From Exercitatus varius (GTDB lineage Bacteria; Pseudomonadota; Gammaproteobacteria; Enterobacterales; Pasteurellaceae), in assembly GCF_029577735.1 (NCBI RefSeq), contig NZ_JARQTO010000005.1:1-64000 (forward strand): a stretch of DNA of 64,000 nt, given 5' to 3'. Below, piece by piece: positions 43,717 to 53,124 of the stretch. The first letter of the stretch is position 1; every line of letters starts with the position of its first letter. Position numbers and translations under genes: made by a program. The notes beneath the pieces were generated by a model. It had not been told where the DNA came from and searched no databases. It saw nothing but the letters and a program-made list of their open reading frames with translations.

Positions 43717-43750
43717 ACTTTGTCTCCTTTAGGTTATGTTCGCATATCGA

Positions 43751-45268
43751 CTAATCGTCTTCATGCGTAAATAACGCGTCGATAAATTCATCCGCATCGA
43801 AAGTGCGTAAATCTTCGATTTTTTCCCCGACCCCGATATAGCGAATCGGCAGCTTAAACTGATCGGCGATAGCGAAAATCACGCCGCCTTTTGCCGTGCC
43901 GTCCAGCTTGGTTAAACTGATCCCGGTTAAACCTACGGCCTCATTAAATAATTTCGCCTGACTGACGGCATTTTGCCCCGTGCCGGCATCCAGCGTCAGC
44001 ATGATTTCATGAGGCGCGCTTTCATCGTATTTTTTCATAACGCGAACGATTTTCTTCAGCTCGTCCATCAGATTATTTTTATTCTGCAAACGCCCCGCCG
44101 TATCGGCGATTAAAATATCGACCCCACGCGCCGAAGCGGACTGCATGGCGTCAAAAATCACCGAAGCCGAATCCGATCCTGTGCTTTGCGCTACCACCGG
44201 AATATGATTGCGTTCTCCCCAGACTTGCAACTGTTCTACCGCCGCCGCCCGGAAAGTATCGCCCGCCGCCAACATCACGGATTTGCCTTGCTGTTGGAAT
44301 TGACGCGCTAATTTGCCGATAGTAGTGGTTTTCCCCACGCCGTTCACGCCCACCATCAAAATCACATAAGGCTTTTTCGAACCGTCGATTTCAAGCGGTC
44401 GCGCCACCGGTTTTAAAATTTCCGCCATTTCCAGTTTCAACCGCTGATACAGCAAATCCGCGTCTTTCAGCTGCTGACGGGTCGCGTGCTGTTCTAAATT
44501 TTGGATAATTTTGGCCGTCGTCGGCACACCGATATCGGCGACCAGCAATTGTTCCTCCAGCTCTTCAAATAACTCGTCGTCAATTTTTTTACCGCTAAAA
44601 AAAGAACGAAATCCGGCGCCGATATTTTGTTTGGTTTTAACCAAACCTTTCAGCAAGCGGCTGAAAAAACCGCCTTCGCTCGGTTTTTCCCGGGTTTCCG
44701 CCGGCACGGCAAGGGCTGCGTTTTCCGCCTTTTGAGAGTTCGTTTCATCTTCCGAAAGCGACGAAAAATCCGCCGCACTTTCGCTCGTTTCCGTCGTCGC
44801 TTCAGCCTGAACGGCACTCGCCGTATTATCGGTATTTTCCGTCGCGACAGATTCCGGCGCCGAATTTTCTGTCGTATTGGCTTGCTGCCGACGGACGTCC
44901 GCTACCAATTGCTCCGTTTGAACGGGCTCAAGTGCGGTCGAATTTTCCAACGAATTTTGCGTTTCCGATTGCACAAAATGCTCGATTTGTTCGACCGTTT
45001 CTTCGCTAAGATTTTGTTCCGCCGCTTCAAGTTTTTCGTCAATCCGCGCCTGAATGCGATCAAACCGTTCTTCAACTTCATCGCCGATTTGCTGGAATTT
45101 ATCTTCGATTTTGTCGGCAACGTCCTCAATCTTGTCGCTAACATCGTCAATTTTATCTTTTATTTCATCGACTATGTCGTCAATTTTATCCGCGACGTCC
45201 TGTTCCGCTTGCTTTTTGCCCAATCCCAACCAGGACCAAAAACCGCCTTTTTTCTTATCTTCTGCCAT
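43751..45268 (-). CDS. ftsY: Signal recognition particle receptor FtsY
   Basis: Membrane-associated GTPase that docks SRP-ribosome complexes, 505 aa. The acidic A domain (1 to ~200) begins MAEDKKKGGFWSWLGLGKK. It contains a run of heptad-like units (DKIDDIV, DKIDDVS, DKIEDVA, DKIEDKF; about 27-58). The NG domain has GVNGVGKTTT (307-316), DTFRAAAVEQL, DTAGR and TKLDGTAKGG. It is divergent from rsmD, as in E. coli. The usual downstream ftsE-ftsX are not here; the CRISPR array follows instead. An uptake sequence lies in the A domain near 44,930. Confidence 0.96.
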   Translation of the reverse strand: MAEDKKKGGFWSWLGLGKKQAEQDVADKIDDIVDEIKDKIDDVSDKIEDVADKIEDKFQQIGDEVEERFDRIQARIDEKLEAAEQNLSEETVEQIEHFVQSETQNSLENSTALEPVQTEQLVADVRRQQANTTENSAPESVATENTDNTASAVQAEATTETSESAADFSSLSEDETNSQKAENAALAVPAETREKPSEGGFFSRLLKGLVKTKQNIGAGFRSFFSGKKIDDELFEELEEQLLVADIGVPTTAKIIQNLEQHATRQQLKDADLLYQRLKLEMAEILKPVARPLEIDGSKKPYVILMVGVNGVGKTTTIGKLARQFQQQGKSVMLAAGDTFRAAAVEQLQVWGERNHIPVVAQSTGSDSASVIFDAMQSASARGVDILIADTAGRLQNKNNLMDELKKIVRVMKKYDESAPHEIMLTLDAGTGQNAVSQAKLFNEAVGLTGISLTKLDGTAKGGVIFAIADQFKLPIRYIGVGEKIEDLRTFDADEFIDALFTHEDD

Positions 45269-45327
45269 AATGTTCTCTTTTTCTGTTAAAATGCGTCAAA
45301 ATTTCGCATAGTCTATCATTTATCCGT

Positions 45328-45933
45328 ATGAAAAAACACACAAAACCACGAAATCCAACGGCTCAAACGGCAAATCCGAGAGGTGAGGTGCGCATTATTG
45401 CGGGGCGTTGGCGCGGACGTAAATTGCCGGTGTTAAATGCACCGGGTTTGCGGCCGACGGGCGATCGGATAAAAGAAACCCTGTTCAACTGGTTAATGCC
45501 TTACATTGCAGACGCCGATTGTCTGGACGGCTTTGCCGGCAGCGGTTCGCTGGGGTTTGAAGCTTTGTCCCGCCAGGCGAAATCCGTGACATTCCTGGAA
45601 TTGGACAAAGCCGTGGCAAGCCAACTCAGCAAAAATCTGCAAATGCTGAATTGTGATAAAACGCAAGCCGTCGTGTTTAATCAAAGCAGTCTGGAATTTC
45701 TAAAACGACCGCAAAATCGCCCGCACTTTGACGTGGTATTTCTCGATCCACCGTTTCATTTCGGATTGGCGGAACAGGCGGCGCAATTACTGACGGAAAA
45801 TAATTGGTTACGACCGAACGCCCTGATTTACGTGGAAACGGAACGGGAAAAGCAGCCGAAGGTGCCGGAAAACTGGGTTTTGTTAAAAGAGAAAACGAGC
45901 GGACAAGTCAGTTACCGCCTCTATCAAGCCTGA
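45328..45933 (+). CDS. rsmD: 16S rRNA m2G966 methyltransferase RsmD
   Basis: 201-residue SAM-dependent methyltransferase acting on G966 of 16S rRNA. The N-terminus is basic. RIIAGRWRGRKLPV and LRPTGDRIKETLFNWL are family signatures. The SAM motif is LDGFAGSGSLGFEALS, and the catalytic motif DPPF is in VVFLDPPFHFG. It is divergent from ftsY with a 59-bp shared promoter region. Confidence 0.96.
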   Translation: MKKHTKPRNPTAQTANPRGEVRIIAGRWRGRKLPVLNAPGLRPTGDRIKETLFNWLMPYIADADCLDGFAGSGSLGFEALSRQAKSVTFLELDKAVASQLSKNLQMLNCDKTQAVVFNQSSLEFLKRPQNRPHFDVVFLDPPFHFGLAEQAAQLLTENNWLRPNALIYVETEREKQPKVPENWVLLKEKTSGQVSYRLYQA

Positions 45934-45947
45934 TTTTGAAACACAAA

Positions 45948-45973
45948 AAAACCGAGATAAACATCTCGGTTTT
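45948..45973. terminator. Bidirectional terminator between rsmD and yagU
   Basis: AAAACCGAGAT, AAAC loop, ATCTCGGTTTT, between two convergent genes. Confidence 0.9.
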
Positions 45974-45987
45974 GATTTGAGTGAAAC

Positions 45988-46608
45988 TTAGCGCGTTTCT
46001 TCTTCCGGATCCGGTTGACCGGTGATGCGATTACGCAAATCGCGACGGATAATTTCAATCGTCCAGAACCAGAAAATATGACCTACGATTTCAGAAACAT
46101 GTTCGTATAACGGCCATTCGGATACCGGCGGAGTCAGGTTCATTGCCGGGAACACAATGTAGTGAACCACGATACAGGCTAACAAACCGGCGCCGATACC
46201 TTGCCAGAATTTAATTTTCGGGAACACTTCGGCCACTAAACAGTAACCGATAGCGAACACTAATGAAAAGATGATGTGCGTTACGCCAATCCAGTTAAAC
46301 GCTTGATCCGCAAAGGTAAATGCCGCTTGTGTCGGATCGATGCCAAGATAATCGCGCAAGAACACATGCGGAGGATTTAAAAACGCGCGGGAACATTGTT
46401 GTAACGCGCCGTCCATTGCCAAAGCGCCTGAATTTAATGCGTCCAAGACGGGTTGCGGACAGGCGGCGGTAAATAAATCGATTGGGCTGCGCGGCGGGAA
46501 CGGATGCTCGGCTCCCCATTTTACGAACGCAGAAATAAGACCGCCGATGATCCCTACAAAAAAGGCAACACCGTAACGACGTTTTGATGGCTGAGTAAAT
46601 AATGCCAT
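45988..46608 (-). CDS. yagU: YagU-family inner-membrane protein
   Basis: 206 residues from ATG 46608 (GGAG nine bases upstream); the open frame extends 18 codons further. It has about four membrane segments. Shared with remembered E. coli YagU are RRYGVAFFVGIIGGLISAFV, KWGAEHPFPPRSPIDLF, VAEVFPKIKFWQG and EIIRRDLRNRITGQPDPE. YagU has been linked to acid resistance in E. coli, but its molecular role is unknown. It is probably monocistronic. Confidence 0.9.
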   Translation of the reverse strand: MALFTQPSKRRYGVAFFVGIIGGLISAFVKWGAEHPFPPRSPIDLFTAACPQPVLDALNSGALAMDGALQQCSRAFLNPPHVFLRDYLGIDPTQAAFTFADQAFNWIGVTHIIFSLVFAIGYCLVAEVFPKIKFWQGIGAGLLACIVVHYIVFPAMNLTPPVSEWPLYEHVSEIVGHIFWFWTIEIIRRDLRNRITGQPDPEEETR

Positions 46609-46749
46609 AACTAGACTCCGAGTAAAATTATTGAATTTCGTCGCCCATAACGGCGACACCATTTATTCACAGGAATAAATTGCTATAAATTTTAAGCATG
46701 AGCCCAAAATAGTCAAGTTATTCCTACCCGAAAGCGGAGAAGCCGCCCT

Positions 46750-48609
46750 CTAATGATTGAAAATATCGCGATCGCGCAACAAATGAAAATTACCTTTGCG
46801 ACGTAAAAAACCGCAACGATCAAAATATTCCGTCAACTGTACCGTTAATTTCCGCCCGAACTGCAATTCGTCACGCAGCTGATTCACCGAAATCGCCCCT
46901 TGCGCTTCAATCAACGCTTTAATCTTCTCCGCGTACCGATAAACGGTTTCCGTTAAAAAGAACCGATCCTTCACAATCGCCGTTAAATATCCCAAATTTC
47001 CCGCTTTATAACAAAAATTGCGCATAACGGTTTCCTCCACGTTCAACGCCGTCGCCAATTCGCGCACCCAAAAGGCTTGTCCGTTCTGTTCTGCAAATTT
47101 CGCCGACACCCGTTGCCACAAAGCTTGTTCTTCCTGATTGAACTGGATGCGATGGGTCGGCAAATGCAGCCAGCCGCGACTTTGCTGCAGGCGACCGTCC
47201 GCCAGCAACTGATCGATCAGGTGATAAATCAATTTTTCCGGCTGCTGTAAAGCGGCAATGCGATACAAACGGGCTTTTCCCAGCCCTACCTGATCGCTGT
47301 GGGCGGCGTGATAATGCTCAAGTGCGGTCAAAATTTGATGAATTTTTTGCTGCTGATAATCCCGGTTAAAACACCATTCCTGAAAGTGCGCCAAATGCTG
47401 TTCCGCCATCAAGGCGTCAAGCTGAGCGGCAGTCAGTTGTTCAATCCACATTAACTGTGAAGCGCTCACCGCCTGCGACCGCAAATATAAAGCCAACCGC
47501 TCCCCCGCACTTTGCGCGTTCTGTAAATCCGTTAAAAAATTTAACCGCACTTCACTGCGTTTATGCCGTTTCGGCGAATACACTTCCAGCACCCGCGCGC
47601 CCGCCGCCAGTTGTTTATTATCGCCGCTGCGCAGAATCAATTTATCGCCCTGAGCCAGAAACAGCGGCTTATCCAGCAACACCTCCGCCAAAACTTCGCT
47701 ATTTTTGACCGCACTTTTCGCCGTCAGCAGCCCCAGTTTTCCCACCACATGACTCGCCGCGTGATAAACGTGCACGGGCTGACTTTCGTTCAATTGCATT
47801 TCGGCATTCAACACCACAGTGAAGCGATCCGTCGGCGCCCAAGGCGCTTGCGAAAACAGCCAATCGCCCCGTTCAATCAAACTGCGACCTAAATCCGCAT
47901 TAATATTTAATGCTAAACGTTGACCGGCAAGTCCTTCGCTATTTTGCTGATTTTGTGCATGAATATTTTTCACCCGCACTTTTTCGCCGGTGGAAAGATA
48001 AAGCTCGTCATCAATTTTTACCTTGCCGCTAAATGCCGTGCCCGTCACCACCGTGCCCGCCCCTTTCACGGTGAAAACGCGATCGATGGCGTAACGGAAC
48101 GGCTTATTTTGATCCGCCGGATTAGCAAGTGCGGTCAAAAATTCCCGTAATTCCGCAATACCTTGCCCGCTCACGGCGGAGGTGACAAAAAACGGATTCT
48201 CCGCTAAAAAAGGGTAATCCTGTTTAATTTTGCGCTGAAGATCGTCGATTTTCGCCGAATCCGCACGATCTGCCTTAGTGATGACCAGCATAATTTTGTC
48301 AATCTGCAGCAAACGCAAAATGGCTAAATGTTCTTTCGTTTGCGCCTGCACGCCTTCATCGGCCGCCACAATCAACATGGCGTAATGAATGCCGCCCAAC
48401 CCCGCCAGCATATTGGCAAGAAATTTTTCATGCCCCGGCACATCGATAAAACCTAAAATTTTATTCTGCACCGGCAAATAGGCATAACCCAAATCAATAG
48501 TCATGCCCCGTTTTTTTTCTTCGGGCAAATGGGCGGTACTCACGCCCGTCAAAGCTTGCAAAAGCGCGGTTTTTCCGTGGTCAACATGACCGGATGTGAC
48601 GATAATCAT
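46750..48609 (-). CDS. selB: Selenocysteine-specific elongation factor SelB
   Basis: Delivers Sec-tRNA to UGA codons bearing a SECIS hairpin, 619 aa. The N-terminal EF-Tu-like GTPase has [25 protein letters not shown] and TKADRAD. C-terminal winged-helix domains for mRNA binding end around QFGRKLTVQLTEYFDRCGFL, a classic SelB signature. It lies 13 bp after selA in the same orientation. Three uptake sequences are inside the gene. Confidence 0.95.
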   Translation of the reverse strand: MIIVTSGHVDHGKTALLQALTGVSTAHLPEEKKRGMTIDLGYAYLPVQNKILGFIDVPGHEKFLANMLAGLGGIHYAMLIVAADEGVQAQTKEHLAILRLLQIDKIMLVITKADRADSAKIDDLQRKIKQDYPFLAENPFFVTSAVSGQGIAELREFLTALANPADQNKPFRYAIDRVFTVKGAGTVVTGTAFSGKVKIDDELYLSTGEKVRVKNIHAQNQQNSEGLAGQRLALNINADLGRSLIERGDWLFSQAPWAPTDRFTVVLNAEMQLNESQPVHVYHAASHVVGKLGLLTAKSAVKNSEVLAEVLLDKPLFLAQGDKLILRSGDNKQLAAGARVLEVYSPKRHKRSEVRLNFLTDLQNAQSAGERLALYLRSQAVSASQLMWIEQLTAAQLDALMAEQHLAHFQEWCFNRDYQQQKIHQILTALEHYHAAHSDQVGLGKARLYRIAALQQPEKLIYHLIDQLLADGRLQQSRGWLHLPTHRIQFNQEEQALWQRVSAKFAEQNGQAFWVRELATALNVEETVMRNFCYKAGNLGYLTAIVKDRFFLTETVYRYAEKIKALIEAQGAISVNQLRDELQFGRKLTVQLTEYFDRCGFLRRKGNFHLLRDRDIFNH

Positions 48610-48622
48610 AATTTTTTCTTCG

Positions 48623-50011
48623 CTAATTTAATTCATCTAAGGCGGTTAATAACTTTTCAAGATCGGCGAGGGAACGCAAATCCAGCCAAATTTTGTTGTT
48701 TTCCACCCGGGCGATAATCGGGCTTGAAAGTTTTTTAAAACGCGTTAAAAGTGCGGTCAGTTTTTGCGAACTTTTTTCTGCGATGGTGACGGCGACGGAC
48801 GGAATCCTTGCCATAGGTTGCGAACCGCTACCGATTTGCGCCGAACTTGCTTCGATTTGCAGAGAAAATTCATCATTCAACACCGATTCCAATTTTGCTT
48901 TCAACCGTTCGGCCTGCCGTTGTAATTGTTCGACCGGTTGAGTGAGTAAATGCAAACTCGTAAGTTTTTCGGCGAGTTTTTCAGGTTGAAGATACAAGCG
49001 CAAAGTGGCCTCCAAGCCGGCGAGGATCACTTTGTCGCAACGTAAAACCCGTTTCAGCGGATGAGATTGCAGTTGTCGAATCAGTTCTTTCTTGCCCGCA
49101 ATAATGCCCGCCTGCGGACCGCCGAGCAGTTTATCGCCGGAAAAGGAAATCAAATCCACGCCCTGTGCGAATTTCTCCTGCACTGTCGGTTCTTTCGGCA
49201 GATTATATCGGGACAAATCCGTTAATGCGCCGCTGCCGAGATCGCTGATCACAGGAAGATTGAATTCTCTGCCCAATTCCACCAATTGATGTTCGGCCAC
49301 CTCGCCGGTGAAACCGCAAATTTGATAGTTACTGCTGTGAACTTTCATTAAAAAGGCGGTATTTTCGTTAATTGCGTTGCGATAATCAGTTAAATGGGTG
49401 CGATTCGTCGTCCCCACTTCCACCAGCTTGCAGCCCGCCTGCGCCATAATATCGGGAATGCGGAAAGCCCCGCCGATTTCAATCAGTTCGCCGCGGGAAA
49501 TAATCACTTCTTTGCCTTGAGCGAAAGTCGCCAGCATTAACAACACCGCCGCCGCATTATTATTCACCACGCAAGCCGCTTCGGCGCCCGTAAGTTGGTG
49601 AATCAGCTCGCTGATATAGTTATCGCGATGGCTGCGTTTGCCGGCCTCTAAATCATATTCCAACGCCACATTTTCGCCCATAGCGGTTAAAGCGGCCCGC
49701 TGTGCGGACTCCGCCCATAAAGCGCGTCCTAAATTAGTGTGCAGTACGGTGCCGGTCAGATTATGTACGGATTTTATTTGTACCTGACTTTGCTGCAGCA
49801 AACGTCGTTCAATTTCGGCGAACACGGCTTGATCCTGAATTAAAAAATCGGGAAGTCGCCGGTTTTGCTGAATAAATTGGCGGCTCTGTTGCAACAAAGC
49901 GCGACAAACGCCTACCACGGCCGAATGCCCGAATTTTGTCGTCAGTTGTTGCCCCTGAGAGGCATTTAACAGCTTATCAACGGAAGGAAGTTGCTGGAAA
50001 AGTGCGGTCAT
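48623..50011 (-). CDS. selA: L-seryl-tRNA(Sec) selenium transferase SelA
   Basis: PLP enzyme converting Ser-tRNA(Sec) to Sec-tRNA(Sec), 462 aa from ATG 50011 (SD AAGGA); the open frame extends 25 codons upstream. The PLP lysine is Lys294 in LISFSGDKLLGGPQAGII. Also present are NLTGTVLHTNLGRALW and CVVNNNAAAVLLML. An uptake sequence spans the start codon and encodes TAL at residues 2-4. With selB it shows that the cell makes selenoproteins, probably formate dehydrogenase. No selC or selD is in this window. Confidence 0.96.
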   Translation of the reverse strand: MTALFQQLPSVDKLLNASQGQQLTTKFGHSAVVGVCRALLQQSRQFIQQNRRLPDFLIQDQAVFAEIERRLLQQSQVQIKSVHNLTGTVLHTNLGRALWAESAQRAALTAMGENVALEYDLEAGKRSHRDNYISELIHQLTGAEAACVVNNNAAAVLLMLATFAQGKEVIISRGELIEIGGAFRIPDIMAQAGCKLVEVGTTNRTHLTDYRNAINENTAFLMKVHSSNYQICGFTGEVAEHQLVELGREFNLPVISDLGSGALTDLSRYNLPKEPTVQEKFAQGVDLISFSGDKLLGGPQAGIIAGKKELIRQLQSHPLKRVLRCDKVILAGLEATLRLYLQPEKLAEKLTSLHLLTQPVEQLQRQAERLKAKLESVLNDEFSLQIEASSAQIGSGSQPMARIPSVAVTIAEKSSQKLTALLTRFKKLSSPIIARVENNKIWLDLRSLADLEKLLTALDELN

Positions 50012-50110
50012 TTTTTCGTCCTTTTTCGACAGAAATCTTGACCGCATTATACATGAGAACGGCAAAAATTGGGCGTTAATCCGCAATAATCACATCGTTC
50101 CCGCATGCGC

Positions 50111-51712
50111 TTAACGGCATTCGAAACTGTCCGCTTTGCTCATATCGCCGCCTTTGTAAGTGGCAACATGCGGATACGCGCAAATCGGCATGGTTTTGTT
50201 TTTATCCGGCAACGCTTTACCGGCTTTACCCACCAAATATGCCGGTGCGTTACCGTTTTCCACCCATTGTTCCAAGGCGGTCAGCGGATCGATATCTTCA
50301 AATGCCGGTCCGCCGCCGCAGTGATTCATGCCGGGAATCATAAACACGCGGGCAAATTGTTCGGTCGCTTGCATATCCGCCTGCAACTGTCGATACCAAT
50401 CCCGTAAATCATGGGCGGAAAAAACCGGATCGGACACGCCTTCAAAAATAATCATTTTGCCGCCGCGGGACCGGAACGTGGATAAATCCGTTTTATCCGC
50501 GTCGTTAATGCCTGAAATTTGCGCGACTTTGGCGGGATCCTTATCAAAATCGAATTTCAGCGTATCAAAATCCGGATTGCGCGGCGTCATGAAATATTCT
50601 TTTAAACTCGCTACGCCCATAGTGAAATTACGCGAATTCGGTTGTGCGGTTTGCGAATCGCCGTGTTTCCACTGACGCCAGCCCTGAGTATTAATACCCG
50701 CATCGTAAGGCCAGGAACTGTACACATTTTCGCCGCGGCTGTTTTTCGCCCCGTTGAAAATGGCATTCAACAACGCCACTTTTTGCGCTCCGATTTCCTT
50801 TTTCACCATTTCCGGTTTGAAATCACAGCTTTCCCATGCATTAATAATGCCGTCTTCCAAACCGTCTTTCGCATCGCAACGGGCAAGCACGCCCTTGGCA
50901 ACGGCGTCCAAATCCGCCTGAGTTAAAGCATTCGCCACGATTTTTTCGCCTTTTTCATTGGTCGGCGCAAATTTCATAAATTGCTGATTATCCCAGGCTT
51001 CGCCCATGGCGGCGCGGGATAAACGAAAACCCGGATTGCCCGCCACCACGCCGTCGAATTCCAAAGGATAACGCATAGCGGCATTCATGGCTTCTCGTCC
51101 GCCGTTGGAACAGCCCATAAAATAGCTGTGTTCGGGCTGAGTTTGATACATTTGCGCAATCAGCCGTTTCGCTGTCGCCGTCACTTTGCCGGTGGCGGCA
51201 TAAGCGTAATTCAGCCGCGCTTGCTGATCGGCGGTAAATGCGGTATCACGTGCACCCTGATGTCCGCCGTCCATGGTCACCACCGCATAACCGCGCATCA
51301 GTGCCGGCTGTGCATTGGAGCCTCGCACCGGCACGGCCCCCACCGCCGGCGCCAAAAAGCCGTCCAGACCGCCGCCGCCCTGAAACAGGAATTTTTTATT
51401 CCAGTTTTGCGGCAAACGTAATTGGAAGCCGATAGCATACGGTTTGCCGTCCGCTCCCTGATATTTTTCAATTTCGCCGTTTACCACGCAATGCGCCTCG
51501 GCCTTGGTCTGGCTCTCGCTGGCACCGGTGAAACTGGACTGCTCGTCCTGCGGCAACACACCGCCGGCAAACCATTTTACGGCGGTAATTTGGGTATTCG
51601 GAATGACGACGTCTTTTAACGCCAGGCATTGATTCTGTTCTGTTTGCGCCATGCCGTTTTGCGCGGCAACAACCAATGCGACAAAACCTGAAAGTGCGGT
51701 CGATTTTTTCAT
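50111..51712 (-). CDS. Secreted tannase/feruloyl-esterase family protein
   Basis: 533 residues from ATG 51712 (SD AGGAG). A Sec signal peptide (MKKSTALSGFVALVVAAQNG, cleavage near MAQ) is followed by an alpha/beta-hydrolase domain with nucleophile Ser202 in FMGCSNGGREAM. A lid with the Cys/Asp-rich CDAKDGLEDGIINAWESC block follows, then EGVSDPVFSAHD (acid) and MNHCGGGPAFEDIDP (His). These are the features of the tannase family, which cleaves gallate or ferulate esters of plant phenolics. The exact substrate is unknown. An uptake sequence codes STAL in the signal peptide. It is downstream of potD, beyond a terminator. Confidence 0.88.
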   Translation of the reverse strand: MKKSTALSGFVALVVAAQNGMAQTEQNQCLALKDVVIPNTQITAVKWFAGGVLPQDEQSSFTGASESQTKAEAHCVVNGEIEKYQGADGKPYAIGFQLRLPQNWNKKFLFQGGGGLDGFLAPAVGAVPVRGSNAQPALMRGYAVVTMDGGHQGARDTAFTADQQARLNYAYAATGKVTATAKRLIAQMYQTQPEHSYFMGCSNGGREAMNAAMRYPLEFDGVVAGNPGFRLSRAAMGEAWDNQQFMKFAPTNEKGEKIVANALTQADLDAVAKGVLARCDAKDGLEDGIINAWESCDFKPEMVKKEIGAQKVALLNAIFNGAKNSRGENVYSSWPYDAGINTQGWRQWKHGDSQTAQPNSRNFTMGVASLKEYFMTPRNPDFDTLKFDFDKDPAKVAQISGINDADKTDLSTFRSRGGKMIIFEGVSDPVFSAHDLRDWYRQLQADMQATEQFARVFMIPGMNHCGGGPAFEDIDPLTALEQWVENGNAPAYLVGKAGKALPDKNKTMPICAYPHVATYKGGDMSKADSFECR

Positions 51713-51738
51713 CGTTTTTCTCCTTGACGGATAAAATA

Positions 51739-51771
51739 AAAGCCGAAATCGCCGCAAGGTGTTTCAGCTTT
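51739..51771 (-). terminator. Terminator after potD
   Basis: On the minus strand, AAAGCTGAAA / TTTCGGCTTT (one G-T pair) is followed by TATTTTAT. It lies between potD and the esterase gene. Confidence 0.65.
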
Positions 51772-51777
51772 GCCTGA

Positions 51778-52824
51778 TTAATTATCGGTTTTTAGCCGAT
51801 TCCAGTATTTTTCATAAATATCCACGGCATCGCCCACATCAGCCTGAAAGACGCCCTTTTTCACTTCGCTTTCGGGCGGAAACAGCAACGGATTCGCCAC
51901 ATCTTCCGGTTTTAACAGCGCTTTCACTCCTTCATTCGGCATGGAATAGCCCATGCGCTCGATAATCACCTTCGCATGTTCCGGACGCAACATAAAATCG
52001 ATAAATTTGTGCGCCGCTTCTACGTGTTGCGATCCTTTCGGAATCGCGTAATTATCCATCCAGAAAATCGCGCCTTCTTTCGGATAAATAAACTCGATAT
52101 CCGGATTTTCGCGTTTCGCCATATAAGCCGAACCGTTCCAAATCATGCCCAAATCCACTTCGCCCTGAATATACGGCAATTCCGGCGTGTCGGAATTAAA
52201 GGTCGCCACATTCGGCAAAAGTTTGGTTAACCGTTCGTATGCCGCTTTGATTTCCTCTTCGTTTTGCGTATTCGGTGATTTGCCGTCCAGCAATAACGCG
52301 ATATGGAACACCTCGCGCGCATCGGCGGTTAACAGCACTTGCCCTTTGTATTCCGGATGCCACAAATCCGCCCAACCGGTGATTTTCGCCGGATCGATAA
52401 CGCTTTTATTCACCCCGATACCGGTTAAGCCGTACACATAAGGCAGCGAATAATCGTTATTCGGATCAAAATCCTTATGCAACAGATTGGCCGGAATCTG
52501 GTTAAAATTGCTCAGTTTACTGTGATCAATTTTCTCCAGCATGCCTTCTTTCGCCATCTTACCGATGTAATAGCTGGAAGGAAACACCAAATCATAACCC
52601 GTATTTTTCAGCAGTTTCAGCTTCGAATACATTTCTTCGTTGCTTTCGAAAGTGGAATAATTTACATCAATGCCGGTTTCGCGCGTAAATTCGGCGATTA
52701 AATCGGAAGGAATGTAGTCCGTCCAGTTATAAATGCGGATTGATTCCGCCCAAGAGGAAGCTGAAAACAGCATAACGGCCGAAACCGTCAGACCTTTCAA
52801 ACAACAGGATAAGGATTTTTTCAC
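51778..52824 (-). CDS. potD: Spermidine/putrescine-binding periplasmic protein PotD
   Basis: Substrate-binding protein of polyamine ABC uptake, 348 aa. The start codon is GTG at 52824, with AGGAG eight bases upstream. A Sec signal peptide runs to ASSWA. The mature protein starts ESIRIYNWTDYIPSDLIAEF. Polyamine-contact regions include FPSSYYIGKM, DLGMIWNGSAY and FWMDNYAIPKGS. No potABC genes adjoin it; H. influenzae likewise has orphan potD genes. It is divergent from a PuuB-like oxidase. Confidence 0.95.
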   Translation of the reverse strand: MKKSLSCCLKGLTVSAVMLFSASSWAESIRIYNWTDYIPSDLIAEFTRETGIDVNYSTFESNEEMYSKLKLLKNTGYDLVFPSSYYIGKMAKEGMLEKIDHSKLSNFNQIPANLLHKDFDPNNDYSLPYVYGLTGIGVNKSVIDPAKITGWADLWHPEYKGQVLLTADAREVFHIALLLDGKSPNTQNEEEIKAAYERLTKLLPNVATFNSDTPELPYIQGEVDLGMIWNGSAYMAKRENPDIEFIYPKEGAIFWMDNYAIPKGSQHVEAAHKFIDFMLRPEHAKVIIERMGYSMPNEGVKALLKPEDVANPLLFPPESEVKKGVFQADVGDAVDIYEKYWNRLKTDN

Positions 52825-52947
52825 GGCAGAACTCCTAATCAGGATAAAAGTGCGGTCAAAAAAAGCATCGTTTTTTGACTTTGGTTCGGCTTGCTTTTTA
52901 ACGGAAAACCGAACCGTACGCCGTCCGTTTGCACGGATAACGGATAA

Positions 52948-52961
52948 AATTCGTACGAATT
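52948..52961. promoter_or_regulatory. Perfect 14-bp palindrome between potD and the oxidase gene
   Basis: AATTCGTACGAATT lies in the 300-bp divergent region and could be an operator. The same region also has an uptake sequence with a GTCAAAAAA / TTTTTTGAC hairpin (52,855-52,879). Nothing else is recognisable there. Confidence 0.4.
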
Positions 52962-53124
52962 ATAACACAGTCCGCCCGCTTCCGACAGCCGCCCGGCTAG
53001 CGACAATCACGGCGTTCTTGACGCACGGCGGCAATCGGAACTAAAATTCAGGCTAAAATCGAACCGCCGACATTTCCGCCGTAAGCCTTAATGCCGCCTT
53101 TTCCACCTGAATTCAACTGACATT

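Noticed and set aside
44627..45289. 220-aa plus-strand frame rich in Arg and Phe opposite ftsY
   Set aside because: It is an antisense shadow of the acidic, repeat-containing FtsY N-terminus.
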